From positions 1 through 42,573 of the forward strand of contig JAJRUG010000020.1 in assembly GCA_024277915.1 (NCBI GenBank): DNA of 42,573 nucleotides, in the 5' to 3' direction. Both the position numbers and the translations under genes were made by a program. Positions 33,039-42,465 of the stretch are shown in pieces. Every line of letters starts with the position of its first letter. Position 1 is the first letter of the stretch. The notes beneath the pieces were generated by a model. It was not told the DNA's origin, made no database searches, and saw only the letters and a program-made list of their open reading frames with translations. Origin of the DNA: Gammaproteobacteria bacterium (GTDB taxonomy: Bacteria; Pseudomonadota; Gammaproteobacteria; Steroidobacterales; GCA-2729495).

Positions 33039-34832
33039 CTAGTCGCGCCCTACTTTAAGTACGGCCAGAAATGCTTCCTGGGGAATCTCGACATTACCGA
33101 GTTGCTTCATACGCTTCTTTCCGGATTTTTGTTTTTCCAGTAACTTTTTCTTGCGCGTCACATCTCCGCCGTACAACTTCGCCGTAACATCTTTACGGAA
33201 TGCCTTGATATCAGCACGAGCAACAATATCCGCACCAATCGCTGCCTGGATGGGAATCGGGAACATCTGTCGGGGAATCAACTCCTTTAGTTTCTCAACC
33301 AGCATCCGTCCCCTGACCCTTGCCGAATCACGGTGGACAATCAAAGATAGCGCATCGACCTTTTCCTTGTTGATCAACACATCAAGTCGCACCAGATCAC
33401 CGGGGACAAACTGCGAAAACTCATAGTCGAACGATGCATGTCCACGGCTGACCGACTTGAGTCGGTCAAAAAAGTCCATCACTACTTCTGCCATTGGTAA
33501 TTCATACTGGAGAGATACCTGTGTTCCTATGTACTCCATACCTTTCTGCACACCCCGTTTTGATACACACAACTGAATGACGGCGCCGAGGTAATCCGGT
33601 GGCATCAGCAGGCTGGCCCGAATGTATGGTTCACGTATCTCTTCAATATCCTGCAATGGTGGCAGCAGGGAGGGGTTGTCGACCGGAATCACCTCTCCCT
33701 TTCTGGTCTGGATTTCAAACTCCACAGTCGGCGCCGTGGTAATGATGCTCAGGTCATACTCTCGCTCAAGACGCTCCTGGACGATCTCCATATGCAGCAT
33801 CCCCAGAAACCCGCAGCGAAAGCCAAAGCCAAGTGCGGTCGAAGACTCTGGCTCGTACTGTAATGCAGCGTCATTCAATCGCAATTTCTGCAAGGCATCC
33901 CGAAATGCCTCGAACTGATCAGACTGGATCGGGAACAGGCCGGCAAAGACCCGTGGCTTTATTGGCTGAAAGCCGGGCAACGCATCTGCCGCGGGGTGCT
34001 TGTCGAGCGTAATCGTATCGCCGACCGGAGCGCCCTCGATATCCTTGATGCCAGCGATCACATAACCGACTTCACCCGTTCTCAGACTGTCCCGGCCAAG
34101 CCGCTTGGGTGTAAAGACACCGACATCGGTAGCAATGTAGGTGTCTTCAGTCGACATGATTCGAATTTTCTGACCAACCGGCATTTCACCGTTAATCACA
34201 CGAACCAGTGACACCACACCGACGTAGCTATCGAACCACGAATCGATAATCAACGCCTGCAGGGGCTCATCCGGCTCTCCCTCGGGCGGCGGGATTTTGG
34301 TGACCAGTATCTCAAGAAGTTCCTGCACACCCTGTCCGGTTTTCGCACTGACCAAAGCGACATCAGTTGTATCCAGCCCGATGATCTCTTCAATATCATT
34401 GATCACCTTGTCGACATCTGCCGATGGCAGATCGATCTTGTTGATCACAGGAACAATCTCAAGCCCCTGCTCGACTGCTGTATAACAGTTGGCAATACTT
34501 TGGGCTTCGACGCTCTGCGCGGCATCGACGATCAGCAATGCGCCCTCACAGGCTGCCAGAGAACGCGACACCTCATAGGAAAAGTCGACGTGGCCCGGCG
34601 TGTCGATGAAGTTCAGGTGATAGATCTCGCCATTAAGGGCTGTGTAGTCCAGCGACACACTTTGCGCCTTGATAGTAATGCCACGCTCTCGCTCAAGATC
34701 CATCGAGTCCAGGACCTGAGCTGCCATCTCGCGCTTTTCAAGACCACCACAAAATTCGATCAGACGATCCGATAAAGTAGACTTGCCGTGGTCAATATGG
34801 GCAATGATCGAGAAATTGCGAATATTCCGCAT
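33039..34832 (-). CDS. lepA: Elongation factor 4 (back-translocating GTPase LepA)
   Basis: 597 aa, as in E. coli (599). GTPase motifs are G1 HIDHGKST, G3 DTPGHVDF and G4 [12 protein letters not shown], followed by domain II, the EF-G-like domains and the LepA-specific C-terminal domain ending with [46 protein letters not shown]. It acts on the ribosome during elongation and under stress. The usual partner lepB (signal peptidase) and rnc are not adjacent; a DUF2189 gene is upstream and an FMN dehydrogenase downstream, so the common lepA-lepB operon has been broken here. Confidence 0.97.
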   Translation of the reverse strand: MRNIRNFSIIAHIDHGKSTLSDRLIEFCGGLEKREMAAQVLDSMDLERERGITIKAQSVSLDYTALNGEIYHLNFIDTPGHVDFSYEVSRSLAACEGALLIVDAAQSVEAQSIANCYTAVEQGLEIVPVINKIDLPSADVDKVINDIEEIIGLDTTDVALVSAKTGQGVQELLEILVTKIPPPEGEPDEPLQALIIDSWFDSYVGVVSLVRVINGEMPVGQKIRIMSTEDTYIATDVGVFTPKRLGRDSLRTGEVGYVIAGIKDIEGAPVGDTITLDKHPAADALPGFQPIKPRVFAGLFPIQSDQFEAFRDALQKLRLNDAALQYEPESSTALGFGFRCGFLGMLHMEIVQERLEREYDLSIITTAPTVEFEIQTRKGEVIPVDNPSLLPPLQDIEEIREPYIRASLLMPPDYLGAVIQLCVSKRGVQKGMEYIGTQVSLQYELPMAEVVMDFFDRLKSVSRGHASFDYEFSQFVPGDLVRLDVLINKEKVDALSLIVHRDSARVRGRMLVEKLKELIPRQMFPIPIQAAIGADIVARADIKAFRKDVTAKLYGGDVTRKKKLLEKQKSGKKRMKQLGNVEIPQEAFLAVLKVGRD

Positions 34833-34965
34833 AAGAGGTGGTCGCCTGTTGAAAAAAGAGGAAGATTATACCTTCCCGCAGTTTCCATAGGTGGCGAACC
34901 AAAAAATAGATTGGACGGTTAATTACCGCACCAAACCAGGAGTGGTCTCCAGCCTCTGATCCGGG

Positions 34966-35796
34966 CTAGGACCGGGCTGTCGAAGTAACGCCCTCAGCAT
35001 GTCGTGAAAACTGGCTGGCATCAATGGTTTCCAGATAGCCATGCCAGGAAGCATGGGCAATCAGTGGCAACATAATCACCAGACCGATCAGGAAAGTCGC
35101 CAGACCGATGATTACCGCGACCACGATCAGCAGCGCCCAGACAAGCATCGCGCGTTTGTTGTGGTTGACCGCATGAATGCTGGAAACGACCGCTGTAACA
35201 GCATCCACATCCCGATGCAGAATCATGGGTATGGAAAACACACAAACCGAAAAAATGATCGTGATAAATAGTGCGCTCACCAGTACCTGGGCGCTCCAGT
35301 AACCAATGAGATCAACCCAATCCGGATTAACTTCCAATGGTACAAATATATGCACCATCGACGCGATACGCGCCCACAAAAGACAAACCACTAATAGCGC
35401 CAGTGCAGACACCATCTGTGTGCCCAAATGACGTTTTTCTGCCCGAAGCGTGCGCAGCATAGTTGGCTTTTGATCACGCTCAAGTGCTGCGCTGATTGAG
35501 AAAAGACCTATGGCAAGCATCGGAGCGAGAAAAACCATCCCGAACAAACCTGCCAGCAGAAGCCCGAGACTGCCGAAATAATAGGCCAGCAATCCCATCA
35601 GGCCGGCAAGCAGGGTCAGAGCCACACCGTGCCGCAAGCTCTGGCGCGGTGCTCGCTGTATATCCTGCCACCCTTCCCTGAGCCAGCCAAACGAAGCCCA
35701 TGGTGAAAGCTCACGGCAGGGTGCGACGAAATTCTGAATCTGAGCCTCGCCCGGTTCGCAATTTTCCATCTTCACCCTCCCGCTCATGCTTTGCAT
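34966..35796 (-). CDS. DUF2189 integral membrane protein
   Basis: 276 aa. A soluble N-terminus of about 55 residues precedes hydrophobic segments near residues 60-80, 85-105, 130-150, 175-195 and 215-255. The WLREGWQDIQRAPRQSLRHG motif before the first helix and the repeated hydrophobic pattern match DUF2189, a family often found in beta- and gammaproteobacteria, commonly near respiratory genes. The function is unknown. The gene is monocistronic and divergent from the DUF423 gene. An alternative start is an internal ATG at residue 4 or 10. Confidence 0.85.
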   Translation of the reverse strand: MQSMSGRVKMENCEPGEAQIQNFVAPCRELSPWASFGWLREGWQDIQRAPRQSLRHGVALTLLAGLMGLLAYYFGSLGLLLAGLFGMVFLAPMLAIGLFSISAALERDQKPTMLRTLRAEKRHLGTQMVSALALLVVCLLWARIASMVHIFVPLEVNPDWVDLIGYWSAQVLVSALFITIIFSVCVFSIPMILHRDVDAVTAVVSSIHAVNHNKRAMLVWALLIVVAVIIGLATFLIGLVIMLPLIAHASWHGYLETIDASQFSRHAEGVTSTARS

Positions 35797-35927
35797 GCAT
35801 AACCGCCTGCAATAGCAATTTTATAGAGACTACCCTCGCAATTTTGGCGCGAGCAGAAAATGATTCAAGTCAATTCAAGCGGAAAAAGGTTAAGATGGCA
35901 ACGCAGCAAATATAGAGGAAAATGCAC

Positions 35928-36317
35928 ATGGGCAGAACCGGTAAAGCATTCATAATCTTCGGCGCTCTTGCCCTGGCAATAGCTGCAATGCTCAGTGCAT
36001 ACGGGTTCCATGGCCTGGCGAAGACAGCTTCACCGGAGCAGCTTGATGCGTGGAACTGGGCAATCAGAATGCAAAGCTACCACGCACTTGGGCTGTTGCT
36101 GATCGCGATTCTGATGAATCAACTCGGCCGATCACTGCTGTTTGGACTCGCCGGCTGGCTGTTTATTCTGGGAATAATGCTGTTTTCGGGCAGTATCTAC
36201 CTGGTTTCCCTTGGCGCCCCGGAGGCCATTATCGAAATCGCACCTGCAGGGGGAACGAGTTTCATGGTGGGATGGATACTCGTTGCCGCCGGTGCCTGGA
36301 GAGCCCCGACTCAATGA
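35928..36317 (+). CDS. DUF423 small membrane protein (YgdD/TMEM256-like)
   Basis: 129 aa from the ATG at 35928 (GAGG 9 bases upstream); an ATG at 35922 is possible. Four hydrophobic helices, an N-terminal GALALAIAAMLSAYGFHGLAK and a C-terminal APAGGTSFMVGWILVAAGAW match DUF423. This is a widespread inner-membrane family of unknown role. It ends 27 bases before the decarboxylase gene and may be co-transcribed with it. Confidence 0.87.
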   Translation: MGRTGKAFIIFGALALAIAAMLSAYGFHGLAKTASPEQLDAWNWAIRMQSYHALGLLLIAILMNQLGRSLLFGLAGWLFILGIMLFSGSIYLVSLGAPEAIIEIAPAGGTSFMVGWILVAAGAWRAPTQ

Positions 36318-36344
36318 AAGCATTTTTAGCGGACAGGCATTTCC

Positions 36345-37811
36345 GTGCCTGACAAAACAGAAGAACATGCCGGCATTACACCCATGGATCTTGAGGAATT
36401 CCGTAACAATGCGCACAAGGCAATCGACTGGGTCGTAGACTATCTGGGCAATGTGGAGTCCTATCCGGTTCTCTCCCGGGTATCACCCGGTGAAATTCGT
36501 TCACAATTACCCGCACATCCACCAGTGACCGGTGAATCCTTTGACTCCATTTTGAAGGATATTGATGAAATAATTATGCCGGGCATCACGCATTGGCAGT
36601 CCCCTGATTTTTTCGCCTATTTTCCATGTAACAGCTCTCCGCCCGGAATTCTTGCTGACATTCTCGCTTCCGGGCTGAACGTTCAGGGCATGCTGTGGGC
36701 AACCAGTCCTGCCTGTACGGAGCTTGAGACCCATATGATGGACTGGCTCGTTGAGATGATCGGCCTGCCGGATAAATTTACATCACATGGCAGTGGCGGC
36801 GGGGTTATCCAGCACTCCGGATCCGATGCCAATCTATGCGCATTACTTGCTGCACGCGAAAAAAAGACCACGGGTCAGTCCAATCAAAATGGCTGCACCG
36901 GGAAACTGGTGGCCTATACGTCAGCCCACGCTCATTCATCCATAGAAAAAGCCTGCATGATTGCCGGTATTGGCAGGGACAATCTCAGGTTAATCGAAGT
37001 GGACGATCAGTTTGCAATGTGCCCTGAAGTGCTGGATCTGCAAATCAGGCAAGATCTGGATCAGGGGCTGTTTCCGTTCTTCATTTGTGCTTGCATCGGT
37101 ACCACCTCATCCTTGGCGATTGACCCGATTGAGGAGATCGGCAAAATAGCCGCTAAATACGGCGTCTGGCTGCATATCGATGCTGCAATGGCCGGCACCG
37201 CTGCAATCTGTCCGGAATTCCGGTTTATTAATGCCGGTGTTGAATGTTCCGATAGCTATACCTTCAACCCGCACAAGTGGATGTTCACCAACTTCGATTG
37301 CACGGCATTTTTTGTCGCAGACCGTGCTGCTCTGATCAATGCCCTGAGTATTCTTCCGGAATACCTGCGCAACGAAGCGACGGAATCCGGAGCAGTATTC
37401 GACTATCGTGACTGGCATATTCCGATGGGAAGACGATTCCGCGCACTGAAGCTCTGGTTCGTCATTCGGCAGTTCGGTATAGAAGAATTACAGCAAAGAA
37501 TTCGTCAGCATATTGCCCTGGCCCAGGAATTCAAGAATTGGGTTAGCGAGAGCAGTGAATTTGAACTTGCCGTTAATGCACCACTTAACCTCATTTGTTT
37601 TCGACACCGTGATGGTGATGAAATCACCGAGCAAATCATGCAGCGTGTTAACAACAGCGGTGAAATGTATATTACCCACACCCGGTTGCAAGATCGATTC
37701 ATTCTCCGCATGTCCATCGGCCAGAGCCGCACCGAGCGGCGCCATGTCAAAAATGCCTGGCAGCTTTTGCTGAAAGCGAGTAAAGAACTGGCAGAAAATC
37801 CGGGGGTCTGA
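36345..37811 (+). CDS. PLP-dependent aromatic-L-amino-acid-type decarboxylase (group II)
   Basis: 488 aa from GTG 36345, with an alternative ATG at 36384 that would start at the usual MDLEEFRNNAHKAIDW. Features of DDC-type decarboxylases are present: PGITHWQSPDFFAYFPCNSS, TAHAHSS-type YTSAHAHSSIEKA, the PLP-aspartate HIDAAMAG and the PLP-lysine NPHKWMFTNFDC. The likely substrate is an aromatic amino acid (Tyr, Trp, Phe or Dopa), but this cannot be narrowed. Neighbouring genes for homogentisate and tryptophan breakdown are compatible with aromatic amino acid metabolism. Confidence 0.88.
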   Translation: MPDKTEEHAGITPMDLEEFRNNAHKAIDWVVDYLGNVESYPVLSRVSPGEIRSQLPAHPPVTGESFDSILKDIDEIIMPGITHWQSPDFFAYFPCNSSPPGILADILASGLNVQGMLWATSPACTELETHMMDWLVEMIGLPDKFTSHGSGGGVIQHSGSDANLCALLAAREKKTTGQSNQNGCTGKLVAYTSAHAHSSIEKACMIAGIGRDNLRLIEVDDQFAMCPEVLDLQIRQDLDQGLFPFFICACIGTTSSLAIDPIEEIGKIAAKYGVWLHIDAAMAGTAAICPEFRFINAGVECSDSYTFNPHKWMFTNFDCTAFFVADRAALINALSILPEYLRNEATESGAVFDYRDWHIPMGRRFRALKLWFVIRQFGIEELQQRIRQHIALAQEFKNWVSESSEFELAVNAPLNLICFRHRDGDEITEQIMQRVNNSGEMYITHTRLQDRFILRMSIGQSRTERRHVKNAWQLLLKASKELAENPGV

Positions 37812-37825
37812 ACTCTCGCACAATA

Positions 37826-38074
37826 TTATCTGGTGAGTTCTTCGGCCCGTACAGCAAGTTTTTCCAGAATCGAATTCAGTTGCTTGCGCTCATCACCACT
37901 CAGAGTTTCCAGCAGGGATTTTTCACAGGCCAGAGCCTTTGGTGTGATCTCTGCACACACACGCTCACCTTTTGCTGTCAACATCCGGTGAGACACACGG
38001 CCATCCGACTGTGAAGCGCGATGTCTGACAAAACCCTTGCTGGTCAATAACTGTACTGCACGGGTGATAGACAC
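37826..38074 (-). pseudogene. 5'-truncated MarR-family regulator remnant
   Basis: 82 codons from GTG 38074 encode only the second half of a MarR protein: the recognition helix VSITRAVQLLTSKGFVRHRAS, the wing SDGRVSHRMLTAKG and the dimerisation helix. Normal MarR proteins are about 140-160 aa. The reading frame continues upstream for only six codons (SSLYK) before a stop, so the first 60 or so residues are missing. The remnant resembles the intact MarR at 40526 (ITPKALACEKSL versus IIPKALAVESEL). It lies just upstream of hmgA, pointing away from it. A short functional protein is unlikely because the first helices needed for dimerisation are absent. Confidence 0.65.
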
Positions 38075-38145
38075 CTTGTATAGTGAAGAGGATTACCGTC
38101 TCGAATGTTGACTTACCTTCGGGATCAATCAGAGGAGCAGGGTCA

Positions 38146-39270
38146 ATGAAACAATATATTTCGTATCCTCGCGTTGAAGGAACCGCATCCCGGCAGGCCC
38201 ATGCGGATCTGCCCGAAGGCACTTATGAGCGAGAAATGAGCAAAGAGGGTTTTTCAGGCCCTGCAGCATTCACCTACCACAGGAACCCGCCAACCGGATG
38301 GACCAGTTTTGAAGGGCCACTTCAGCCGCGCGCATTTGACCTGAGCCAGGTTGGTGACACCAGCGCCTGCCCATGGGGCAGCCCCGATATCATGTTCAAT
38401 CAGGCAGTTCGATGCCGGCTGTGGAACCTCAGCGAGCCTATGGATCACCTGGCAAGAAACGGTGACGGGGATGAACTGTTATTCATACACCAGGGAGTGG
38501 CTGATTTTTTCTGTGACTTCGGGCATTTGACAGTTGCCGGTGGCGACTACATCGTCATCCCCAGGGGCACAATGTGGCGCCTGACCCCGTCGGAACCCCT
38601 GATGGTGCTGATGATAGAAAACACTAATGCATCTTACACACTCCCCGATAAAGGCCTGGTCGGACACCATGCTATCTTCGACCAGGCAATGCTGGATACC
38701 CCGGTCATGAACGAACAGTTCCTGGCTCAGCAGAGCAATTCCGAAACCTGGCAGGTGAAAATCAAGCGATACAATCAGATCAGCACCATCACCTACCCAT
38801 TCAATCCACTGGATGCCGTCGGCTGGCATGGTGATCTGTCGGTAGCCCGCATCAATGTAAAAGACATTCGCCCGCTGATCAGTGACCGCTACCATCTTCC
38901 ACCTTCAGCTCACACCACATTCATTGGCAACCGGTTCATCATTTGCACATTTGCACCACGACCCTTTGAGACTGACCCCGGTGCGCTCAAGGTGCCTTTT
39001 TTCCACAACAACGATGACTACGATGAAGTACTTTTCTATCACGCCGGAGATTTTTTCAGCCGGGACAACATTCACCCCGGAATGCTGACACTGCATCCGG
39101 CCGGATTTACCCATGGGCCTCATCCCAAGGCGCTGAAAAACATGCTGGTACAGCCTAAACCTGCTACCAACGAGTATGCGGTGATGATCGATACCCGAGA
39201 TGCACTGGAAGTCGGCGAAGCCGCTGAGGCGGTCGAATGGAAGAACTACGTAGACAGCTGGAAGGAATAA
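38146..39270 (+). CDS. hmgA: Homogentisate 1,2-dioxygenase
   Basis: 374 aa from the ATG at 38146 (AGAGGAG about 10 bases upstream); the frame opens earlier at 38083. It contains the HGD core: DELLFIHQGVADFFCDFG, PRGTMWRL, and the metal-binding region FFHNNDDYDEVLFYHAGDF with HPAGFTHGPHPKAL supplying the Fe(II) ligands (His, Glu, His). It is shorter than the ~430-aa classical enzyme, with a reduced N-terminal domain. It opens the aromatic ring of homogentisate in tyrosine and phenylalanine catabolism, giving maleylacetoacetate. The fumarylacetoacetase-type gene follows four bases later. No isomerase or hppD gene is in the window. Confidence 0.85.
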   Translation: MKQYISYPRVEGTASRQAHADLPEGTYEREMSKEGFSGPAAFTYHRNPPTGWTSFEGPLQPRAFDLSQVGDTSACPWGSPDIMFNQAVRCRLWNLSEPMDHLARNGDGDELLFIHQGVADFFCDFGHLTVAGGDYIVIPRGTMWRLTPSEPLMVLMIENTNASYTLPDKGLVGHHAIFDQAMLDTPVMNEQFLAQQSNSETWQVKIKRYNQISTITYPFNPLDAVGWHGDLSVARINVKDIRPLISDRYHLPPSAHTTFIGNRFIICTFAPRPFETDPGALKVPFFHNNDDYDEVLFYHAGDFFSRDNIHPGMLTLHPAGFTHGPHPKALKNMLVQPKPATNEYAVMIDTRDALEVGEAAEAVEWKNYVDSWKE

Positions 39271-39274
39271 CACC

Positions 39275-40258
39275 ATGAAACTCGCTACGCTGAAAAACGG
39301 CACCCGTGACGGAACACTCATCGTTGTCAGCCGTGATCTGTCCCGAGCCATTGCGGCAGACGAGGTAGCGCCGACCCTGCAGGCCGCACTGGATGACTGG
39401 TCAGAAACCTCACCCCGGCTAGACACTATATACAAGAGTCTGGAAACCGGTGAATCAGCAGATAAATCGTTTCCATTCAGCACCACCGACGTTGAATCAC
39501 CCCTGCCCCGGGCTTATCACTGGGTGGATGGCAGTGCCTATGTCAATCACGTCGAACTGGTACGCAAAGCCCGCGGCGCGGAAATGCCTGAAAGCTTCTG
39601 GCACGAACCACTTGTCTATCAAGGTGGTAGCGATGAAATGCTGCCGCCCGTCGGCGATGTACCGGTACCCTCCGAGGATTTCGGTATTGATGTTGAAGCA
39701 GAAACAGCAATCATCACTGATGACGTGCCGATGGGAACCAGTGCAGCTGATGCGGCCAACCATATCAAGCTGCTGATGCTGGTCAATGACTGGTCTCTGC
39801 GCGGACTCATACCCGGAGAGCTCGCAAAGGGATTCGGCTTTTACCAATCGAAACCGGCAACCTCATTTTCTCCCGTAGCAGTCACCCCCGATGAACTCGG
39901 TGACTCGTTCAGAGACGGTACATTTGATCTGCCCTTGATCACCCACTTGAATGGCGAACTATTTGGCCAGCCCGAGTGCGGCATCGACATGACATTCAAC
40001 TTTCTTCAGCTCATCGAGCACGCTGCCAGAACCCGAAAACTCGGGACCGGCACAATTATCGGTTCGGGCACAATTTCAAACTACGACCGCTCGCGGGGCT
40101 CGAGCTGCCTCGCCGAGAAACGTATGCTGGAAACCATAGAACATGGCAAGCCCGTTACCTCATTTATGCGCTATGGCGATACGGTTCGTATTGAAATGAA
40201 CGATGCTCAAAACAATAGTATTTTCGGCGCTATAGAGCAAAAGGTTGTACCAGGCTGA
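39275..40258 (+). CDS. Fumarylacetoacetate hydrolase family protein
   Basis: 327 aa. FAH-fold motifs include PLPRAYHWVDGSAYVNHVELVRKARG, DFGIDVEAETAIITDDVP, MLVNDWSLRGLIP and GTIIGSGTISNYDRSRGSSCLAEKR, with acidic residues in the expected metal site. It begins four bases after hmgA, so it most likely cleaves fumarylacetoacetate (or maleylacetoacetate directly) to fumarate and acetoacetate. The family also includes other C-C hydrolases, so the substrate is deduced from context. Confidence 0.88.
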   Translation: MKLATLKNGTRDGTLIVVSRDLSRAIAADEVAPTLQAALDDWSETSPRLDTIYKSLETGESADKSFPFSTTDVESPLPRAYHWVDGSAYVNHVELVRKARGAEMPESFWHEPLVYQGGSDEMLPPVGDVPVPSEDFGIDVEAETAIITDDVPMGTSAADAANHIKLLMLVNDWSLRGLIPGELAKGFGFYQSKPATSFSPVAVTPDELGDSFRDGTFDLPLITHLNGELFGQPECGIDMTFNFLQLIEHAARTRKLGTGTIIGSGTISNYDRSRGSSCLAEKRMLETIEHGKPVTSFMRYGDTVRIEMNDAQNNSIFGAIEQKVVPG

Positions 40259-40525
40259 ATCCGCTCCCGAAAGTCTGTGTCAAGAGCCTGCGAGCACCGT
40301 ATTTGACAGAACACAGCCCTATACGGGTGTGATACCAGTATCCGAAATACCCTCCGGGAATCTAAAAGTTGCCGTTGATGTCAGAGGATCAGGTGCTACT
40401 GAGTATTGCAGGCAGCAGCCAGGCAGTCGCGATATGACGTTGAAACTGGCATCCTTAGGCAGGCTCGCGAGGGCATCGGCAGAAAACTCATACAACAACC
40501 GGTTTGGTTAACAGCAGCAAGAAAA
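40259..40525. other. Intergenic region between FAH gene and marR, no recognised feature
   Basis: 267 bases with open but unsupported short frames and no recognisable protein family, RNA or terminator. It may carry the marR promoter. A decayed gene fragment is possible, but I could not identify one. Confidence 0.5.
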
Positions 40526-40999
40526 ATGAGCAGACATGACGGCGAATTCAGCATCGAGAATTGGCTACTCTATCGTCTTTGGAGCGTCTCGCAGGAAGCC
40601 GGCTTCATGCTGGAGCAGTTCTACTCAAAAGAATTTGGACTGGATGGCGAAGGATGGCGCTCGATTGCTGCATTGGCAACCTACGCCCCGATCTCGGCCA
40701 AACAGCTGGCGGCCATTCTTGATCTCAATGCCGTCCAAATGACGCGAGCGCTGACAAAACTCCAGACCCTGGGACTGGTCAGCCGCCGAACCGATCAACG
40801 TGATAAACGGCGCATCGTGCTGAGACTGACCACCCGAGGCACGGATGTTTTTCAGCAGATCATCCCGAAAGCTCTGGCAGTCGAAAGTGAGCTGATGTCG
40901 GGATTCAGCACCGCCGAGCGGGAGCAACTGGCATGGTTCCTGAAACGCATGGAAAAAAATGTTGCTGTGCTGGTGGGAGAGGCTTCCAGCCTTGAATAA
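40526..40999 (+). CDS. MarR-family transcriptional regulator
   Basis: 157 aa from the ATG at 40526; the frame opens at 40406, but the sequence before Met is not MarR-like. The winged helix-turn-helix is ISAKQLAAILDLNAVQMTRALTKLQTLGLVSRRTDQRDKRRIVLRLTTRG, with the typical DKR wing. It is a paralogue of the truncated copy at 37826. It is a plausible repressor of hmgA/FAH or of the convergent tnaA, whose promoter carries a palindrome; either is inference. The last residues (VGEASSLE and stop) are encoded inside the BIME hairpin at 40973, so the element supplies the C-terminus. Confidence 0.85.
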   Translation: MSRHDGEFSIENWLLYRLWSVSQEAGFMLEQFYSKEFGLDGEGWRSIAALATYAPISAKQLAAILDLNAVQMTRALTKLQTLGLVSRRTDQRDKRRIVLRLTTRGTDVFQQIIPKALAVESELMSGFSTAEREQLAWFLKRMEKNVAVLVGEASSLE

Positions 41000-41029
41000 T
41001 AAAAATTCGAGGCTGGAAGCCTCTCCCAC
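40973..41029. repeat. REP/BIME-type palindromic element
   Basis: Perfect 20-bp inverted arms, GTGGGAGAGGCTTCCAGCCT (40973-40992) and its complement (41010-41029), flank a 17-base centre. The GTGGGAGAGGCTTCCAGCC core resembles REP sequences of Pseudomonas, Xanthomonas and relatives, and two in inverted orientation form a BIME. It lies between the convergent marR and tnaA genes and can act as a bidirectional transcription or mRNA-stabilising stem. No RAYT transposase gene is in the window. Confidence 0.75.
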
Positions 41030-41044
41030 AAACCTCTCCCGGTA

Positions 41045-42409
41045 CTAAAGAGGTTTGAGTCTGGCCGTAAAATGCCGCAAAGAAGGCGGTTGCCATGTAA
41101 CCTCATAACCTTTCAGGTCACCGGATCGTCGGTAAATTTCCTCAAAACACTCGATCAGATAATCCGCATGACTTTGGGTATAGACCCGTCTGGGCATTGC
41201 CATGCGAACCAGTTCCATGGGTGCTGCAACCTCGCTGCCATCAGGTTGTAAGCCAAACATGAATGAACCGATTTCTACACCCCGGATCCCACCCACAACA
41301 TACATTGCTACGGCAAGGGAATGGCCAGGATATTGCAATGCGGGTATCTGCGGCAGTAACTCTCGGGCGTCAATAAATACTGCGTGACCTCCCGCAGGTT
41401 TCATCACCGGCACGCCGATTTCATCCAGCTTTTCGGTAATGTACTGAATCGACCTGATCCGGTATTGCAAATAGTCCTCATCGACTATTTCTTTCAGGCC
41501 GACGGCAATACACTCCAGATCGCGACCGGATAAACCGCCGTATGTGGCGAACCCCTCCGTCAGGATCAAACGGGCTCTTGCCTGCTCTGCCCAGTCATCA
41601 TCATTGAGCGCCAGCCAGCCACCCATGTTTGAAAATGCGTCTTTCTTTGCGCTCATGGTCATGCCATCTGCGTATGAAAACATCTCCCGAACAATATCTT
41701 CTATCAACTTTTCACCGTAGCCATCCTCGCGCATCTTGATGAACCAGGCATTTTCTGCAAATCGACACCCGTCGATAAAAAACGGTTTTCCATATTGCTT
41801 GCTCAGCACACTCGCTGCCCGAATGTTCGCCATTGACACCGGCTGCCCGCCACCCGCATTGTTTGTAATGGTTATCACTACCAGGGGAATATTGTCTGCT
41901 TCCGTTTGCAGCAGGTTTTCGAGTTCGCCGATATCCATATTGCCCTTGAATGGATGATCCGCTGCCGGGTCACGTCCCTCTGGAATAACCAGATCCACGG
42001 GCTTGATACCGACATCTTCAAAATTGGCGCGAGTCGTATCGAAATGAGTGTTATTGGGAACGACCTTGCCTTCGCCGCCAATAATCGACGACAAAATCGC
42101 CTCGGCAGCACGCCCCTGGTGGGTCGGAATAATATGCTTGAAGGGCATCAGATTATTCACAGCCTCTTCAAAGCGATAGTACGAGGGCGAGCCCGCATAA
42201 GACTCATCGCCTTTCATCAATGCAGACCACTGCTCTGCACTCATGGCTGATGTGCCTGAATCAGTCAGCAGATCGATCAGGACGTCCTCGGACTTCAGTG
42301 AAAAAAGATTGTAGTGAGCTTCTTTGATAAATCGCGAGCGTTCTTGCTCTGTTGTCATCCGGATCGGTTCAACGGTCTTGATGCGAAATGGCTCGATAAT
42401 GGTTTTCAT
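41045..42409 (-). CDS. tnaA: Tryptophanase (tryptophan indole-lyase)
   Basis: 454 aa (E. coli 471). PLP beta-eliminase of the tryptophanase/tyrosine phenol-lyase family: EPFRIKTVEPI, LIDLLTDSGTSAMS, PTHQGRAAEAI, NNAGGGQPVSMAN, the PLP-lysine in MSAKKDA, PRRVYTQSH and RHFTARLKPL. Two features favour tryptophanase over tyrosine phenol-lyase: Asp in FDTTR where the phenol-lyase has Thr, and VEIGSF where the phenol-lyase has the substrate-binding Arg (MERG). The product set would be indole, pyruvate and ammonia. No tnaC-like leader is evident in the 164 bases upstream. A well-formed promoter precedes it. Confidence 0.85.
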   Translation of the reverse strand: MKTIIEPFRIKTVEPIRMTTEQERSRFIKEAHYNLFSLKSEDVLIDLLTDSGTSAMSAEQWSALMKGDESYAGSPSYYRFEEAVNNLMPFKHIIPTHQGRAAEAILSSIIGGEGKVVPNNTHFDTTRANFEDVGIKPVDLVIPEGRDPAADHPFKGNMDIGELENLLQTEADNIPLVVITITNNAGGGQPVSMANIRAASVLSKQYGKPFFIDGCRFAENAWFIKMREDGYGEKLIEDIVREMFSYADGMTMSAKKDAFSNMGGWLALNDDDWAEQARARLILTEGFATYGGLSGRDLECIAVGLKEIVDEDYLQYRIRSIQYITEKLDEIGVPVMKPAGGHAVFIDARELLPQIPALQYPGHSLAVAMYVVGGIRGVEIGSFMFGLQPDGSEVAAPMELVRMAMPRRVYTQSHADYLIECFEEIYRRSGDLKGYEVTWQPPSLRHFTARLKPL

Positions 42410-42436
42410 GGCTGCTGGCCTCGGTCACGGAAAAGC

Positions 42437-42465
42437 CATACTAATTGCATTTTGCAATTGTTTCA
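42437..42465 (-). promoter_or_regulatory. tnaA promoter with operator-like palindrome in its spacer
   Basis: On the minus strand TTGAAA (42465-42460) and TAGTAT (42442-42437) are separated by exactly 17 bases, a good sigma-70 pair. The spacer is almost entirely an inverted repeat, AATTGCA-TTT-TGCAATT (plus-strand 42442-42458), positioned to block RNA polymerase when bound. MarR-type repressors use similar sites, and an intact MarR gene is next door. The match of promoter and palindrome is seen directly; the regulator is inferred. Confidence 0.6.

Noticed and set aside
40245-40511. 88-codon frame between the FAH gene and marR
   Set aside because: It overlaps the FAH end, has no ribosome-binding site and no family features; the composition does not look coding.
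41045-42409. Tyrosine phenol-lyase instead of tryptophanase
   Set aside because: The residues that mark the phenol-lyase (the Thr in the FTTTR motif and the Arg in the MERG motif) are Asp and Ile here, as in tryptophanase.
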